DNA of 41,693 nucleotides, taken from assembly GCF_016653355.1 (NCBI RefSeq), contig NZ_NHSK01000233.1, positions 1 to 41,693 on the forward strand. The letters run 5' to 3'. Both the position numbers and the translations under genes were made by a program. Numbering within the stretch: position 1 is the first letter of the stretch; every line of letters begins with the position of its first letter. Shown here one piece after another: positions 1-9,821 of this stretch. The stretch is from Rhodoplanes elegans. Lineage in GTDB: Bacteria > Pseudomonadota > Alphaproteobacteria > Rhizobiales > Xanthobacteraceae. A model generated the notes under the pieces. It was given only the letters and a program-made list of their open reading frames with translations. It was not told the origin of the DNA and ran no database searches.

Positions 1-507
1 GCCCCGACCCACGGGGCGATCGCGCCGGACGGCTTCGACCCGTGGCGCGAGGCGTTCCGCATCATCCAGGGGCGCGAGATCTGGCAGGCCTACGGCGACT
101 TCGTCGAGACCAAGCGGCCGCGCTTCGGCCCCGGCGTGCGCGAGCGCATGGCGTTCGCCGCGACTGTCACCGAGGCGGCGGCCAACGAGGCCTATGCCGT
201 GAAGGCGGCGGCGCTCGCCTGGATTCGCGGCGTGGTCAAGCCCGGCACCGTGCTGGCGCTGCCGACCGTCCCGTGCGTCGCGCCGAGGGCCGACGCGCCG
301 CAGGACCTGCTCGAGTCGTTCCGGGTCCGGGTGATGCGCCTCACCTGCACGGCCGGGATGGCCGGCCTGCCGCAGGTGACGATCCCGGTCAGCACGATCG
401 AGGGCTGTCCGGTCGGCCTCTCCTTCATCGGCTGGGCGGGCGGCGACGAGGCGCTGCTCGACCTCGCGGTGCGGCTCGCGCCCTTCGTCGGCGCCACCGC
501 GGAGTAG
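1..507 (+). CDS. Amidase (amidase-signature family), C-terminal part, 5' truncated by window edge
   Basis: The frame is open from base 1 to the stop at 505-507, so about 168 C-terminal residues are present and the start lies outside the window. The segment GLPQVTIPVSTIEGCPVGLS followed by FIGWAGGDEALLDLAVRLA is the typical end of amidase-signature enzymes (GatA, AtzF and relatives), where a conserved Gly-Leu-Pro stretch precedes the last strand and helix. The Ser-cisSer-Lys catalytic core is upstream and not visible, so substrate and exact subfamily cannot be told. A short hydrolase acting on small amides is more likely than GatA itself because no gatC or gatB is next to it. Seen: C-terminal motif. 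Inferred: family membership. Confidence 0.8.
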   Translation, partial: APTHGAIAPDGFDPWREAFRIIQGREIWQAYGDFVETKRPRFGPGVRERMAFAATVTEAAANEAYAVKAAALAWIRGVVKPGTVLALPTVPCVAPRADAPQDLLESFRVRVMRLTCTAGMAGLPQVTIPVSTIEGCPVGLSFIGWAGGDEALLDLAVRLAPFVGATAE

Positions 508-863
508 CGGCCCCGCACTTTCTCTCGGATTGGTATACGAAGCGTGGACGCGGCGCCCGTTGCACGGGCGCAACGCGCGCCGGCATTCGGCCTCGCGTCT
601 TCGTGATCACGACGGTGTTCCGTCCCGGCGGCCGCGCAAGACATCCTTCACCGGCGTCGCGGACAGTCTGCGCCCTCGCGGACACTGCCGCGATCGCGCC
701 CGGGATCGAACCAATCCGGTCACCGACGCACCTTATTTGCGCCCGATCGGCCCACCAGATGACAGGGGTCGACCGGGTGGGACGATCCGCCGGCCGGCGG
801 CCGCGAGGCCAGACCGAAAGAACCCCCGGCACGCATCCGGCGTGCCTTTCCGGAGACTGCGCA
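508..863. other. Intergenic stretch without a recognised gene
   Basis: No RNA gene, strong hairpin or repeat stands out here. Frames that stay open are low-quality shadows (Arg/Pro-rich, no family resemblance). The last 20 bases hold the weak ribosome binding site (GGAGAC) of the small ORF that follows. Confidence 0.4.
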
Positions 864-1040
864 ATGCCCCGTACCGAGCTGCGAACCTTCGAGACCGACG
901 CGCCCCCGGCAGCCGCCCGCACCCCGGCCGACAGCAAGGTCGAGCGCGCCGAGACCGGTCGCCCGACCGGCCGCGAAGCCCGCCGCACCACGACCGACCG
1001 TTCCGCCGTCGCCTACTGCGTCGACAACGACCTGATCTGA
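864..1040 (+). CDS. Small hypothetical protein (58 aa)
   Basis: A 58-residue ORF starts at an ATG preceded by GGAGAC about seven bases upstream and ends at TGA 1038-1040. The product is hydrophilic, rich in Arg, Thr, Ala and Pro, with no membrane segment, and ends in YCVDNDLI. It resembles no family I know. The clear start, the spaced purine-rich site and the ordinary residues at the C-terminus favour a real gene, but length and bias make it uncertain. It sits between the amidase gene and the convergent ppk2, separated from ppk2 by a palindromic repeat. Confidence 0.35.
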   Translation: MPRTELRTFETDAPPAAARTPADSKVERAETGRPTGREARRTTTDRSAVAYCVDNDLI

Positions 1041-1076
1041 TCCCGATCTGATCAGCGTCGGCGCTCCGAGGCGCTG

Positions 1077-1179
1077 GTCATTCCGGGGCGGTGCACAGGG
1101 CCGAACCCGGAATCCAGCGGCGGTGCCGGAGTTCGGGGTTGAATTCCGGGCTCGCGGCTTCGCCGCACCCCGGAATGAC
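1077..1179. repeat. Dispersed palindromic repeat, family A copy 1 (also likely ppk2 terminator)
   Basis: A 103-base imperfect palindrome with ends GTCATTCCGGGGCG and CACCCCGGAATGAC and an inner pair GAACCCGGAATCCA / GAATTCCGGGCTCG. A close relative lies at 40188-40296. Both copies sit just beyond the stop codon of a minus-strand gene (ppk2 here, cutA there), so transcripts would fold into a strong hairpin and may end or be protected there. This is a non-coding repeat of the REP/BIME type, not an insertion sequence. Confidence 0.75.
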
Positions 1180-1194
1180 GGTCGCGGACCTCTC

Positions 1195-2205
1195 TCAATA
1201 CTTCATTGGCACGTAGAGCTCGGCCGGGAGCGTGCGGCGCTCGTAGTTCGGGTTGAACACCCGGTCGGGCAGCGCGATCGGCACGTGCGGCACCGGCTCG
1301 TAAGGAATCTGCTTCAGCAGGTGGTCGATGCAGTTGAGCCGCGCGCGCTTCTTGTCGTTGCCCTCGACGATGAACCACGGCGCCTCGCGGATGTTGGTCC
1401 GGAACAGCATGTCCTCCTTGGCGCGCGTGTAGTCCTCCCAGCGCACCCGCGACTGCAGGTCCATCGGGCTCAGCTTCCACTGCTTCATCGGATCGTGGAT
1501 GCGCATGAGGAAGCGCATCTGCTGCTCCTCGTCGGTGATCGAGAACCAGTATTTCAGGAGGATGATGCCGGAGCGCACCAGCATGCGCTCGAACTCCGGC
1601 ACGTCGCGGAAGAACTGCTCGACCTCGTCTTCGGTGGCGAAGCCCATCACCCGCTCGACGCCGGCGCGGTTGTACCAGGAGCGGTCGAACAGCACGATCT
1701 CGCCGCCGGCCGGCAGATGCGGCACGTAGCGCTGGAAGTACCACTGGGTGCGTTCGCGCTCGGTCGGCGCCGGCAGCGCGACGACGCGGGCGACGCGCGG
1801 ATTGAGCCGCTGGGTGATGCGCTTGATGACGCCGCCCTTGCCGGCGGAGTCGCGCCCCTCGAAGATGACGACGATCTTCGCCTTGGTGTGCTGCACCCAG
1901 TCCTGCAGCTTGATCAGCTCGGCCTGCAGCGTGATCAGGTTGCGCAGATAGTCGCGGCGATCGATCGAGGGCGGGTGCGTCCGCTTGTAGATCTTGCGGA
2001 TCTCTTCCGACAGGGCCGGCTCGGACAGCTCGAGCTCGTAGTCCTCGTCGAGCGTGTCGGCGAGCTCGGCGTCGAGCCAGTCGAGGCCGCCGTTCTCCGA
2101 CCTGACGTCGCCGGCATGGCCGTCTCCGGCACGACCGTTTTCCGAATTGCCGTCGCCCTGCTTGCCATTGCCCGACTTGCCGTTGCCGGGCTTGCGGTCG
2201 TCCAT
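1195..2205 (-). CDS. ppk2: Polyphosphate kinase 2 (PPK2)
   Basis: Cytosolic kinase of 336 residues moving phosphate between polyphosphate and nucleotides. Family marks: Walker A FEGRDSAGKGG at residues 115-125, the lid/Walker B region FDRSWYNRAGVERVMGF from 173, and WEDYTRAKEDML near 256. Single-domain (about 250 core residues), so class I-like; ADP or GDP as preferred acceptor cannot be told. The start at 2205 is chosen because GGAG lies upstream in GGAGCGACAG and longer in-frame extension is Arg-rich non-coding sequence. Odd: residues 5-40 are a low-complexity tract of Gly, Asn, Asp, Lys, Ser. It is the last gene of a minus-strand run after guaB and the DUF2188/TIR-like pair. A Ppx lies 9 kb away, giving both arms of polyphosphate turnover. 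Confidence 0.95.
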   Translation of the reverse strand: MDDRKPGNGKSGNGKQGDGNSENGRAGDGHAGDVRSENGGLDWLDAELADTLDEDYELELSEPALSEEIRKIYKRTHPPSIDRRDYLRNLITLQAELIKLQDWVQHTKAKIVVIFEGRDSAGKGGVIKRITQRLNPRVARVVALPAPTERERTQWYFQRYVPHLPAGGEIVLFDRSWYNRAGVERVMGFATEDEVEQFFRDVPEFERMLVRSGIILLKYWFSITDEEQQMRFLMRIHDPMKQWKLSPMDLQSRVRWEDYTRAKEDMLFRTNIREAPWFIVEGNDKKRARLNCIDHLLKQIPYEPVPHVPIALPDRVFNPNYERRTLPAELYVPMKY

Positions 2206-2336
2206 CTGTCGCTCCGGTGAAGTCGCTGAACCGGCGAAGGGAATCGCCGGTCCAGACAGTGCCCGCGAGTGTGCGACAGTTCGATGACAAAGTCCGCGCG
2301 GCCGAGGGTCGCGCACCCTGCCCCGGGCCCCTCGAG

Positions 2337-2954
2337 TCACGCCGGATGGGCGGCGATCCAGGATTTCATCTTACTCACCAGCTCGGGAACCGGCAGTCGG
2401 GCGACGTCGTCCTTCGAGTAGCCGCGCTCGGTGAGGTCGACATACATCGCCGCCATGAAATCGTTGAAACGGCTCCACACGGCCGCCGGGCCGCGCGTCC
2501 GGGTCCCCCGCTGCGCCGAGAGCCAGTTCCGCACCTCGGTGAGTGCACGCAGCGGATCGTTGCCGTGGACGGCAATATCCGAGTTCGACATATCGGAGAT
2601 CGCGGCCTGATAGCGATAACGCTCGGCTTCGAGGATCAGGCACCGCTTCGCGTTCAGGGATCGCGTGCCGAAGACCCGGCATCCGACGTCGAGTCCGAGC
2701 TCGAACGGCATGTTCAGGCGATAGAACTCGCCGCGTCGGCTCGCTCTCAGGCGCGATAGGTCATGGATGGCGAATTTCGACGTTCGGATGAGATCGATGA
2801 TCTTGAGAACCCGCGGCTGCCCCGAGTCGGTCCTCTCCAGCGCAATTCTCGGCGCGAGGCCGAGATCGATCACGCAGAACAGAACAGGGCGAAGAATCGA
2901 AAGGTAATCGTCGTCGAAAGGGCAATTGATGAAGACATTATCCGAAAATGACAT
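2337..2954 (-). CDS. TIR/nucleoside-deoxyribosyltransferase-like protein, possible immune effector
   Basis: 205 residues. The N-terminus reads VFINCPFDDDY (residues 7-17), then IHDLS (63-67) and NMPFELGLDVG (81-91). This order, a nucleotide-binding beta strand, a D-L-S loop and a P-x-E-L-G helix with a possible catalytic Glu85, is the layout of the nucleoside 2-deoxyribosyltransferase/TIR/SLOG fold group. I recognise it as a widespread uncharacterised family whose members begin VFINCPFD; several relatives in this fold cleave NAD or nucleotides in antiphage defence. The start at 2954 follows from the family N-terminus. It lies 22 bases after the DUF2188 stop, so the two are probably co-transcribed. 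G+C is clearly lower than in flanking genes (26 of 60 bases at 2881-2940), which suggests transfer. No membrane segment. Function is inference. Confidence 0.7.
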   Translation of the reverse strand: MSFSDNVFINCPFDDDYLSILRPVLFCVIDLGLAPRIALERTDSGQPRVLKIIDLIRTSKFAIHDLSRLRASRRGEFYRLNMPFELGLDVGCRVFGTRSLNAKRCLILEAERYRYQAAISDMSNSDIAVHGNDPLRALTEVRNWLSAQRGTRTRGPAAVWSRFNDFMAAMYVDLTERGYSKDDVARLPVPELVSKMKSWIAAHPA

Positions 2955-2976
2955 GCCGCAGACGCCCCCGGCACTC

Positions 2977-3195
2977 CTATCCGAATTTTTGCTTGGCGTA
3001 GGTATCGTGGCTGCGGACCGTCCCGTCCTTGCCGTGAACGAAAAGCTCGCCACCATTCTTGCGAAGCTTGTCACGCGCATAGGCGACGGCATCGGCCTGC
3101 TTGTCGAACGTCCGGGAGGCCCGTAACGCACCGGACTGTCGCACGCTCCACCCGCCGTTCGGCGAAGGCATCACGTGATGCTGGTCACGCTTCAT
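2977..3195 (-). CDS. DUF2188 domain protein
   Basis: 72 residues. The product has the DUF2188 pattern: HHVMPSPNGGWSVRQSG at the start, RASRTFDKQADAVAYARD in the middle, and GELFVHGKDGTVRSHDTY at the end. Such proteins are small, soluble and of unknown function. The ATG at 3193-3195 has GGAGG five bases upstream, an excellent site, so the longer in-frame extension to 3300 is rejected. The stop codon is 22 bases before the TIR-like gene, and a hairpin at 3239-3265 separates it from guaB, so the two small genes probably form their own transcription unit. The domain assignment is good; any part in defence is inference from its neighbour. Confidence 0.85.
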   Translation of the reverse strand: MKRDQHHVMPSPNGGWSVRQSGALRASRTFDKQADAVAYARDKLRKNGGELFVHGKDGTVRSHDTYAKQKFG

Positions 3196-3238
3196 CGCAA
3201 CCTCCGTCCAGAGCTTCGACCATAGCGCCGGCCCGCCG

Positions 3239-3265
3239 GCCGACACAAGCGTCGTTTGTGCCGGC
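3239..3265 (-). terminator. Hairpin downstream of guaB
   Basis: Inverted repeat GCCGACACAA / TTGTGCCGGC with a seven-base loop and one A-C mismatch, lying 32 bases beyond the guaB stop codon. There is no T-run on the minus strand after it, so it may act as an mRNA 3' stabiliser or Rho-assisted terminator. It would separate guaB from the DUF2188 gene. Confidence 0.45.
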
Positions 3266-3296
3266 GGCGCGACCACAACCCACCGCTCGTCTCCCG

Positions 3297-6028
<2,732 letters not shown>

Positions 6029-6128
6029 CAGCGAGCGCCGTGACGCCGACCACCGTGAGGCCGAACCCTGACGGCGCGCCCGCGGACGGGCGCGCCCTCC
6101 ACTCCACGTCGCGAGGACGGCGCCGCGC

Positions 6129-6389
6129 TCACCGCCGCCAGCCGGGGGGCGGGCCGTGGCGCTCGATGGCGTCGACGATCTCGCGGTGCTTGCGGTTCTC
6201 GCGGGTCATGTAGACGCTGATCACGGCGTGCGCCGAGGGCACCAGCATGATGATCGGGAACGTGAAGATCGTCAGCAGCGTGAGCACGACGCTGAGGGCC
6301 AGCAGGACGAGATTGAAGATCGCGGCGAACGGCTGACCGTTCACCAGCAGGCCGAGGGGAGGCAGGAAGACCGCCAGGACGTAGATCAT
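6129..6389 (-). CDS. Small membrane protein, Pmp3/YqaE-like
   Basis: 86 residues with two hydrophobic helices (about 1-20 and 24-58) and a charged tail RENRKHREIVDAIERHG. The opening LAVFLPPLGLLVNG, then FNLVLLALS, then SAHAVISVY near the end of helix 2 matches the general plan of Pmp3/YqaE proteolipids (FLPPLGV.., N-x-x-L-T, P-x-x-x-H-A-x-Y), although the middle is longer than in typical members of about 52 residues. Family function in other organisms is linked to membrane potential and stress. The start at 6389 places GGAG upstream. Convergent with the TPR gene. The family match is plausible rather than certain. Confidence 0.7.
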   Translation of the reverse strand: MIYVLAVFLPPLGLLVNGQPFAAIFNLVLLALSVVLTLLTIFTFPIIMLVPSAHAVISVYMTRENRKHREIVDAIERHGPPPGWRR

Positions 6390-6633
6390 CGCCGCGTCGC
6401 TCCGGGGCACGGGGTGAGGCGCGCGAAGGCGCCGTCGAACCGTCATGTAGGGGCTCGCGCGACGCGCGCAATCCGGGGTGCGGCAGGCTGACTCCGGGGG
6501 GCGTATGGGCGGTGCTGTGGCACCGTTTTCCCGTGCACCCTCTTGCCGGCCGGCGCGTCCCGGCGCATAGGCGGGGCCCGCTCGGGCCTCCATGCGGAGG
6601 CTCCCGTTCCGTCGCCGCCCGGTGTCCCTCCGC

Positions 6634-8022
6634 ATGCCCCTGCCCCGCGAGCGCATCGTCCCGTTCATCGTCGCGGTCGCCCTGTTCATGGAGAACATGG
6701 ACTCGACCGTGATCGCGACGGCCCTGCCGGCGATCGCGGCCGACATCGGCACCTCGCCGATCGAGCTGAAGCTCGCCATCACGTCGTACCTGCTGGCGCT
6801 CGCGATCTTCATCCCGATGAGCGGCTGGATGGCCGACCGGTTCGGCGCCCGCACCATCTTCCGCAGCGCCATCGTGGTGTTCGTCGCGGGCTCGATCCTG
6901 TGCGCGATCTCGGGGGCGCTGTGGCACTTCGTGCTGGCGCGCTTTCTCCAGGGCATGGGCGGCGCCATGATGAGCCCGGTCGGCCGGCTGGTGCTGGTGC
7001 GCAGCGTCGACAAGAGCCGGCTCGTTGATGCCATGGCGCTCGTCACTCTGCCGGCCCTGATCGGCCCGCTCCTGGGCCCGCCGCTCGGCGGCTTCATCAC
7101 CACGTTCGCGAGCTGGCACTGGATCTTCCTCATCAACGTGCCGATCGGCGTGATCGGCTTCGCGCTGGTGACGGCCTTCGTCGACAACGTGAAGAGCGAC
7201 GTGCCGGAGCCGTTCGACACGGCCGGCATGGCGCTGGTCGCGCTCGGCATCGGCGGGCTCGCCTTCGGTGCGACGGTGAGCACCGTCGCGTTCGTGCCGA
7301 CCTGGGTGGCGGCGACGCTGCTCGGGCTCGGCGCCGTCGCGACCGCGGCCTACGTGGCCTATTCGCGCCGCGTCGCCAACCCGGTGATGGACCTGACGCT
7401 GTTCGCGCTGCCGACCTTCCGGGCCGGCGTCGCCGGCGGCTTCGTGTTCCGCATGGGCGCCGGCGCCCTGCCGTTCCTGATGCCGCTGATGCTGCAGATC
7501 GGCTTCCACATGACGCCGTTCGAATCCGGCCTGGTGACGTTCGCCACCGCGATCGGCGCCATGGTGATGAAGACGCTGGTGCCGAAGATTCTTCGCCGCT
7601 TCGGCTTCCGCGCCACCATGACGGTGAACGCGCTGCTCGCCGGCGTCACGATCGGGGCACCGGCGCTGTTCACGCCCTCCACGCCGGTGTGGATCATGAT
7701 CGCCGTGCTGCTGGTCGGCGGCCTCTTTCGCTCGCTGCAGTTCACCAGCATCAACACCATCGCGTTCGCCGAGGTGGATCCGCGCCGGATGAGCCGCGCC
7801 ACCTCGCTCACCAGCGTGTCGCAGCAACTCTCGGTGTCGGCCGGCGTGACGGTGGGCGCGCTGGCGCTGGAGACCGCGATGGCGCTGCGCGGCGACGCGG
7901 CGCTGTCCGCCGCCACCTTCCCGCCCGCCTTCATGACCATCGCCCTCCTGTCCGCCTCGGCGACGCTCCTGTTCGCGATGATGCCGAAGGACGCGGGTGC
8001 GGAGATGGCGCAGCGGAAGTGA
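6634..8022 (+). CDS. MFS efflux transporter, DHA2 (EmrB/QacA, MdtD-like) type
   Basis: About 462 residues with many hydrophobic helices, consistent with a drug:H+ antiporter of the inner membrane. Marks: MENMDSTVIATALPAIAADIG (motif D1 in helix 1), GWMADRFGARTIF (motif A, loop 2-3), and LQGMGGAMMSPVGRLVL, which recalls E. coli MdtD closely, including LLGPPLGGFI and SWHWIFLINVPIG. Substrate is unknown. Start: ATG 6634 gives the usual short tail before helix 1; an upstream ATG at 6592 would add 14 Arg-rich residues. Neither has a strong ribosome site. It is convergent with the next gene (10-base gap). An MdtD-like gene close to rlmE and ppx is, to my recollection, common in Bradyrhizobium relatives. 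Confidence 0.9.
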   Translation: MPLPRERIVPFIVAVALFMENMDSTVIATALPAIAADIGTSPIELKLAITSYLLALAIFIPMSGWMADRFGARTIFRSAIVVFVAGSILCAISGALWHFVLARFLQGMGGAMMSPVGRLVLVRSVDKSRLVDAMALVTLPALIGPLLGPPLGGFITTFASWHWIFLINVPIGVIGFALVTAFVDNVKSDVPEPFDTAGMALVALGIGGLAFGATVSTVAFVPTWVAATLLGLGAVATAAYVAYSRRVANPVMDLTLFALPTFRAGVAGGFVFRMGAGALPFLMPLMLQIGFHMTPFESGLVTFATAIGAMVMKTLVPKILRRFGFRATMTVNALLAGVTIGAPALFTPSTPVWIMIAVLLVGGLFRSLQFTSINTIAFAEVDPRRMSRATSLTSVSQQLSVSAGVTVGALALETAMALRGDAALSAATFPPAFMTIALLSASATLLFAMMPKDAGAEMAQRK

Positions 8023-8032
8023 GGTTTCGTGA

Positions 8033-8866
8033 TCAGGCCGACAGGAGACGGTCGATCTCGTCGTGCGCCTCGGCGAGCACGATGGCCTGCGGGGAGCCCG
8101 GCGCCTCGGCCATGACGGCCGCGAACAGGCGGTCGCGCCGCCGCGGGTCGACGAGCCAGTCGACGACCTGCCGCATCGCCGCCTCGTGCCGCTCCCAATG
8201 CGCGTTGCCGAGGCGACGGTCCTCGAGCAGCGCGAACGGGTGCCACTCCCTGATCATCGTGCGACTGACCAGCGCGGCCATGTGCAGGGACGCCGCGAGG
8301 GCGGGGTCGGCGTCCCAGAGCGAGAGGAAGGGCGCCAGGTCGGTGTCGGTCCGGGCGATCATGCACAGCACGGCTTCCACGTCGTCGTCGCTGAACAGCC
8401 ACTCGCCCGTGCCGGCTCGGCGGAACAGATCCGGGGGCCGCGCGAGCGTGTCCGTCCAGTAGGCGCGCAGGAACCGGTCGACGGCGTCGACCTCGGCCTT
8501 CGACCAGCAGTCGCGAAAATTTTGGCCGTCCCAGCCGAGCGGCCCGCGCCCGAGGCGGATCAGCGCGAGCTCCTTGCCACAGATCCGGAACCGCGCGTTC
8601 GCGGCCAGAAGCTCGAAGATGCGGGGCAGGAAGTGCCGGACCTCGTCCGCCGCCGACCCCTCGGAGACATGGTGGGCGGAGCCGAGATACGCTTCGATAA
8701 GCTCGCAGGACAGGTCCTCTCGCCGCGTGGTCGCGAGCGCCCGCGCCGCCTGCGCGGAGACGCAGCACGCACAGACCGTCGCGCTCCGGCCGCGCCAGCG
8801 GACCTCCGGAAACACCGCGTACGCGTCGCGGATCGCCTGCCCGAGCGCCTCGTCCGTCTCCGCCAT
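8033..8866 (-). CDS. Uncharacterised protein with N-terminal Cys cluster
   Basis: 277 residues, soluble, mostly helical by composition. Visible marks: a cysteine cluster VCACC at residues 31-35, the phrase EAYLGSAHHVS near 58-68, VRHFLPRIFELLA, and repeated Trp/Leu helices. I recall a family of hypothetical proteins in Actinobacteria and Proteobacteria with the same opening (paired cysteines, then YLxSAH and FLPRxLEL) but know no function. The ATG at 8866 begins the natural N-terminus. Tail-to-tail with the MdtD-like gene; upstream lies a repeat-rich gap. It could bind a metal through C32, C34 and C35, but this is speculation. Confidence 0.7.
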   Translation of the reverse strand: MAETDEALGQAIRDAYAVFPEVRWRGRSATVCACCVSAQAARALATTRREDLSCELIEAYLGSAHHVSEGSAADEVRHFLPRIFELLAANARFRICGKELALIRLGRGPLGWDGQNFRDCWSKAEVDAVDRFLRAYWTDTLARPPDLFRRAGTGEWLFSDDDVEAVLCMIARTDTDLAPFLSLWDADPALAASLHMAALVSRTMIREWHPFALLEDRRLGNAHWERHEAAMRQVVDWLVDPRRRDRLFAAVMAEAPGSPQAIVLAEAHDEIDRLLSA

Positions 8867-9274
8867 GCCGCCACCCGGTGTCGATCAGACGATCCAGCCC
8901 CTGCGACCAGACCAGCGCCCAAAAATGTCGTCCAGATATCGTGCCAGCTCGGGCGCCTTCGGTTCGCACGCCCGAAGAGACGCGCCATTTCGACGACGCC
9001 TGCCTCTCACCGTCACCCTGAGATGGCCGCGCGCCCGCGCGAAGCGCGGGACCGCGGCCCTCGAAGGGCGACGGCCCGGGCCGCATCCTTCGAGGCCCGG
9101 CTTCGCCGGGCACCTCAGGATGACGGGTCGAGCCGAGACGGCGGAATACGCTCCGCCATTCCGCCCTACGACGATCCGGCGACGCTCGCTGAAGTCCAGG
9201 GCGGGGAAGCGTATTCTTGAACCTGACGGCGCCGGCCACGGTGGCCGAGCATCGAATCGAGAGAAGGACCAGCG
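8867..9274. repeat. Repeat-rich intergenic region upstream of phnA-like gene
   Basis: 408 bases with no gene. From about 9010 to 9127 is a palindromic unit beginning GTCACCCTGAGATGGCCGCG and ending CACCTCAGGATGACGGG, with nested hairpins (GCGCCCGCGCGAAGCGCGGGA; GAGGCCCGGCTTCGCCGGGC). From 9133 to 9179 lies a 47-base unit whose near-identical copy is at 9568-9614. Both belong to the dispersed repeats that Hyphomicrobiales carry between genes. Confidence 0.65.
9133..9179. repeat. 47-bp direct repeat, copy 1
   Basis: Begins CCGAGACGGCGGAATACG and ends CGACGATCCGG; it matches 9568-9614 at all but about four of 47 positions. The two copies flank the short phnA-like gene in the same orientation. 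The inner GCGGAATACGCTCCGC is itself palindromic. Confidence 0.8.
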
Positions 9275-9496
9275 ATGAGCGACGACATCACCAGGGACAG
9301 CAACGGCAACCCGCTCGGCGACGGCGATTCGGTGACCGTGATCAAGGATCTGAAGGTCAAGGGGACGTCGGAGACGATCAAGCGCGGCACGCTGGTCAAG
9401 ACCATCCGGCTGACCGGCAATCCCGGCGAGGTCGAATGCAACACCAAGCAGGTCAAAGGCCTCGTGCTGAAAACGGAGTTCCTCAAGAAAGCATAG
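9275..9496 (+). CDS. PhnA/YjdM C-terminal domain protein (zinc-ribbon-less, 73 aa)
   Basis: The product, beginning MSDDITRDSNGNPLGDGDSV and ending LVLKTEFLKKA, matches the C-terminal SH3-like domain of PhnA/YjdM proteins (DSNGNxLxDGDSVTVIKDLKVKG...). Full-length PhnA has about 110 residues with an N-terminal zinc ribbon; that part is absent and no Cys pair lies upstream, so this is a free-standing C-terminal domain, a form also known elsewhere. The start has AGGA upstream (GAAGGACCAGCG). Despite the historical name there is no evidence for phosphonate use. It lies alone between two copies of a 47-base direct repeat. Confidence 0.88.
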   Translation: MSDDITRDSNGNPLGDGDSVTVIKDLKVKGTSETIKRGTLVKTIRLTGNPGEVECNTKQVKGLVLKTEFLKKA

Positions 9497-9821
9497 CCCC
9501 GCTTTGCGGGTCCGCCGGGCGCGACCGCGAAGCGTATTGCGCCGAAGCTCCTGCGCGGGCCGCGATGCCGAGACGGTGGAATACGCTCCGCTGTTCCGCC
9601 CTGCGACGATCCGGGCTGAGCTTGCTCTCTGTCATGGCCGGGCTCGTCCCGGCCATCCAAGTCTTCGCTGCAAAACGAACGCCAAACGTGGATGCCCGCG
9701 ACAAGCGCGGGCATGACGACTCGGAGCTGAAGGTGCAGGGCGAGCGACGCGAAGCGTTGCCCGCGCCGTCCGGCACCGCTATTCCGACCGCGTGGGCACG
9801 GCGCCATGCGCCGCGCCCACC
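9497..9821. repeat. Repeat-rich gap between phnA-like gene and rlmE
   Basis: 325 bases, no gene. Contents in order: a copy of the 47-base repeat (9568-9614); a palindromic unit at about 9630-9722 opening GTCATGGCCGGGCTCGTCCC and closing GACAAGCGCGGGCATGACGA; and a strong hairpin at about 9790-9820, GTGGGCACGGCGC / GCGCCGCGCCCAC, directly after the rlmE stop codon and likely serving as its terminator. Confidence 0.65.
9568..9614. repeat. 47-bp direct repeat, copy 2
   Basis: Begins CCGAGACGGTGGAATACG and ends CGACGATCCGG; partner of 9133-9179 in the same orientation, with about four mismatches. Confidence 0.8.

Noticed and set aside
42-1040. A single 332-residue plus-strand frame spanning the amidase end and the small ORF
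   Set aside because: Its first part is out of frame with the amidase and Arg-rich; only the last 58 codons, with their own ATG and ribosome site, look genuine.
9010-9821. An insertion sequence around the phnA-like gene, suggested by direct repeats
   Set aside because: No transposase or terminal inverted repeats with target duplication; the repeats belong to dispersed non-coding families.
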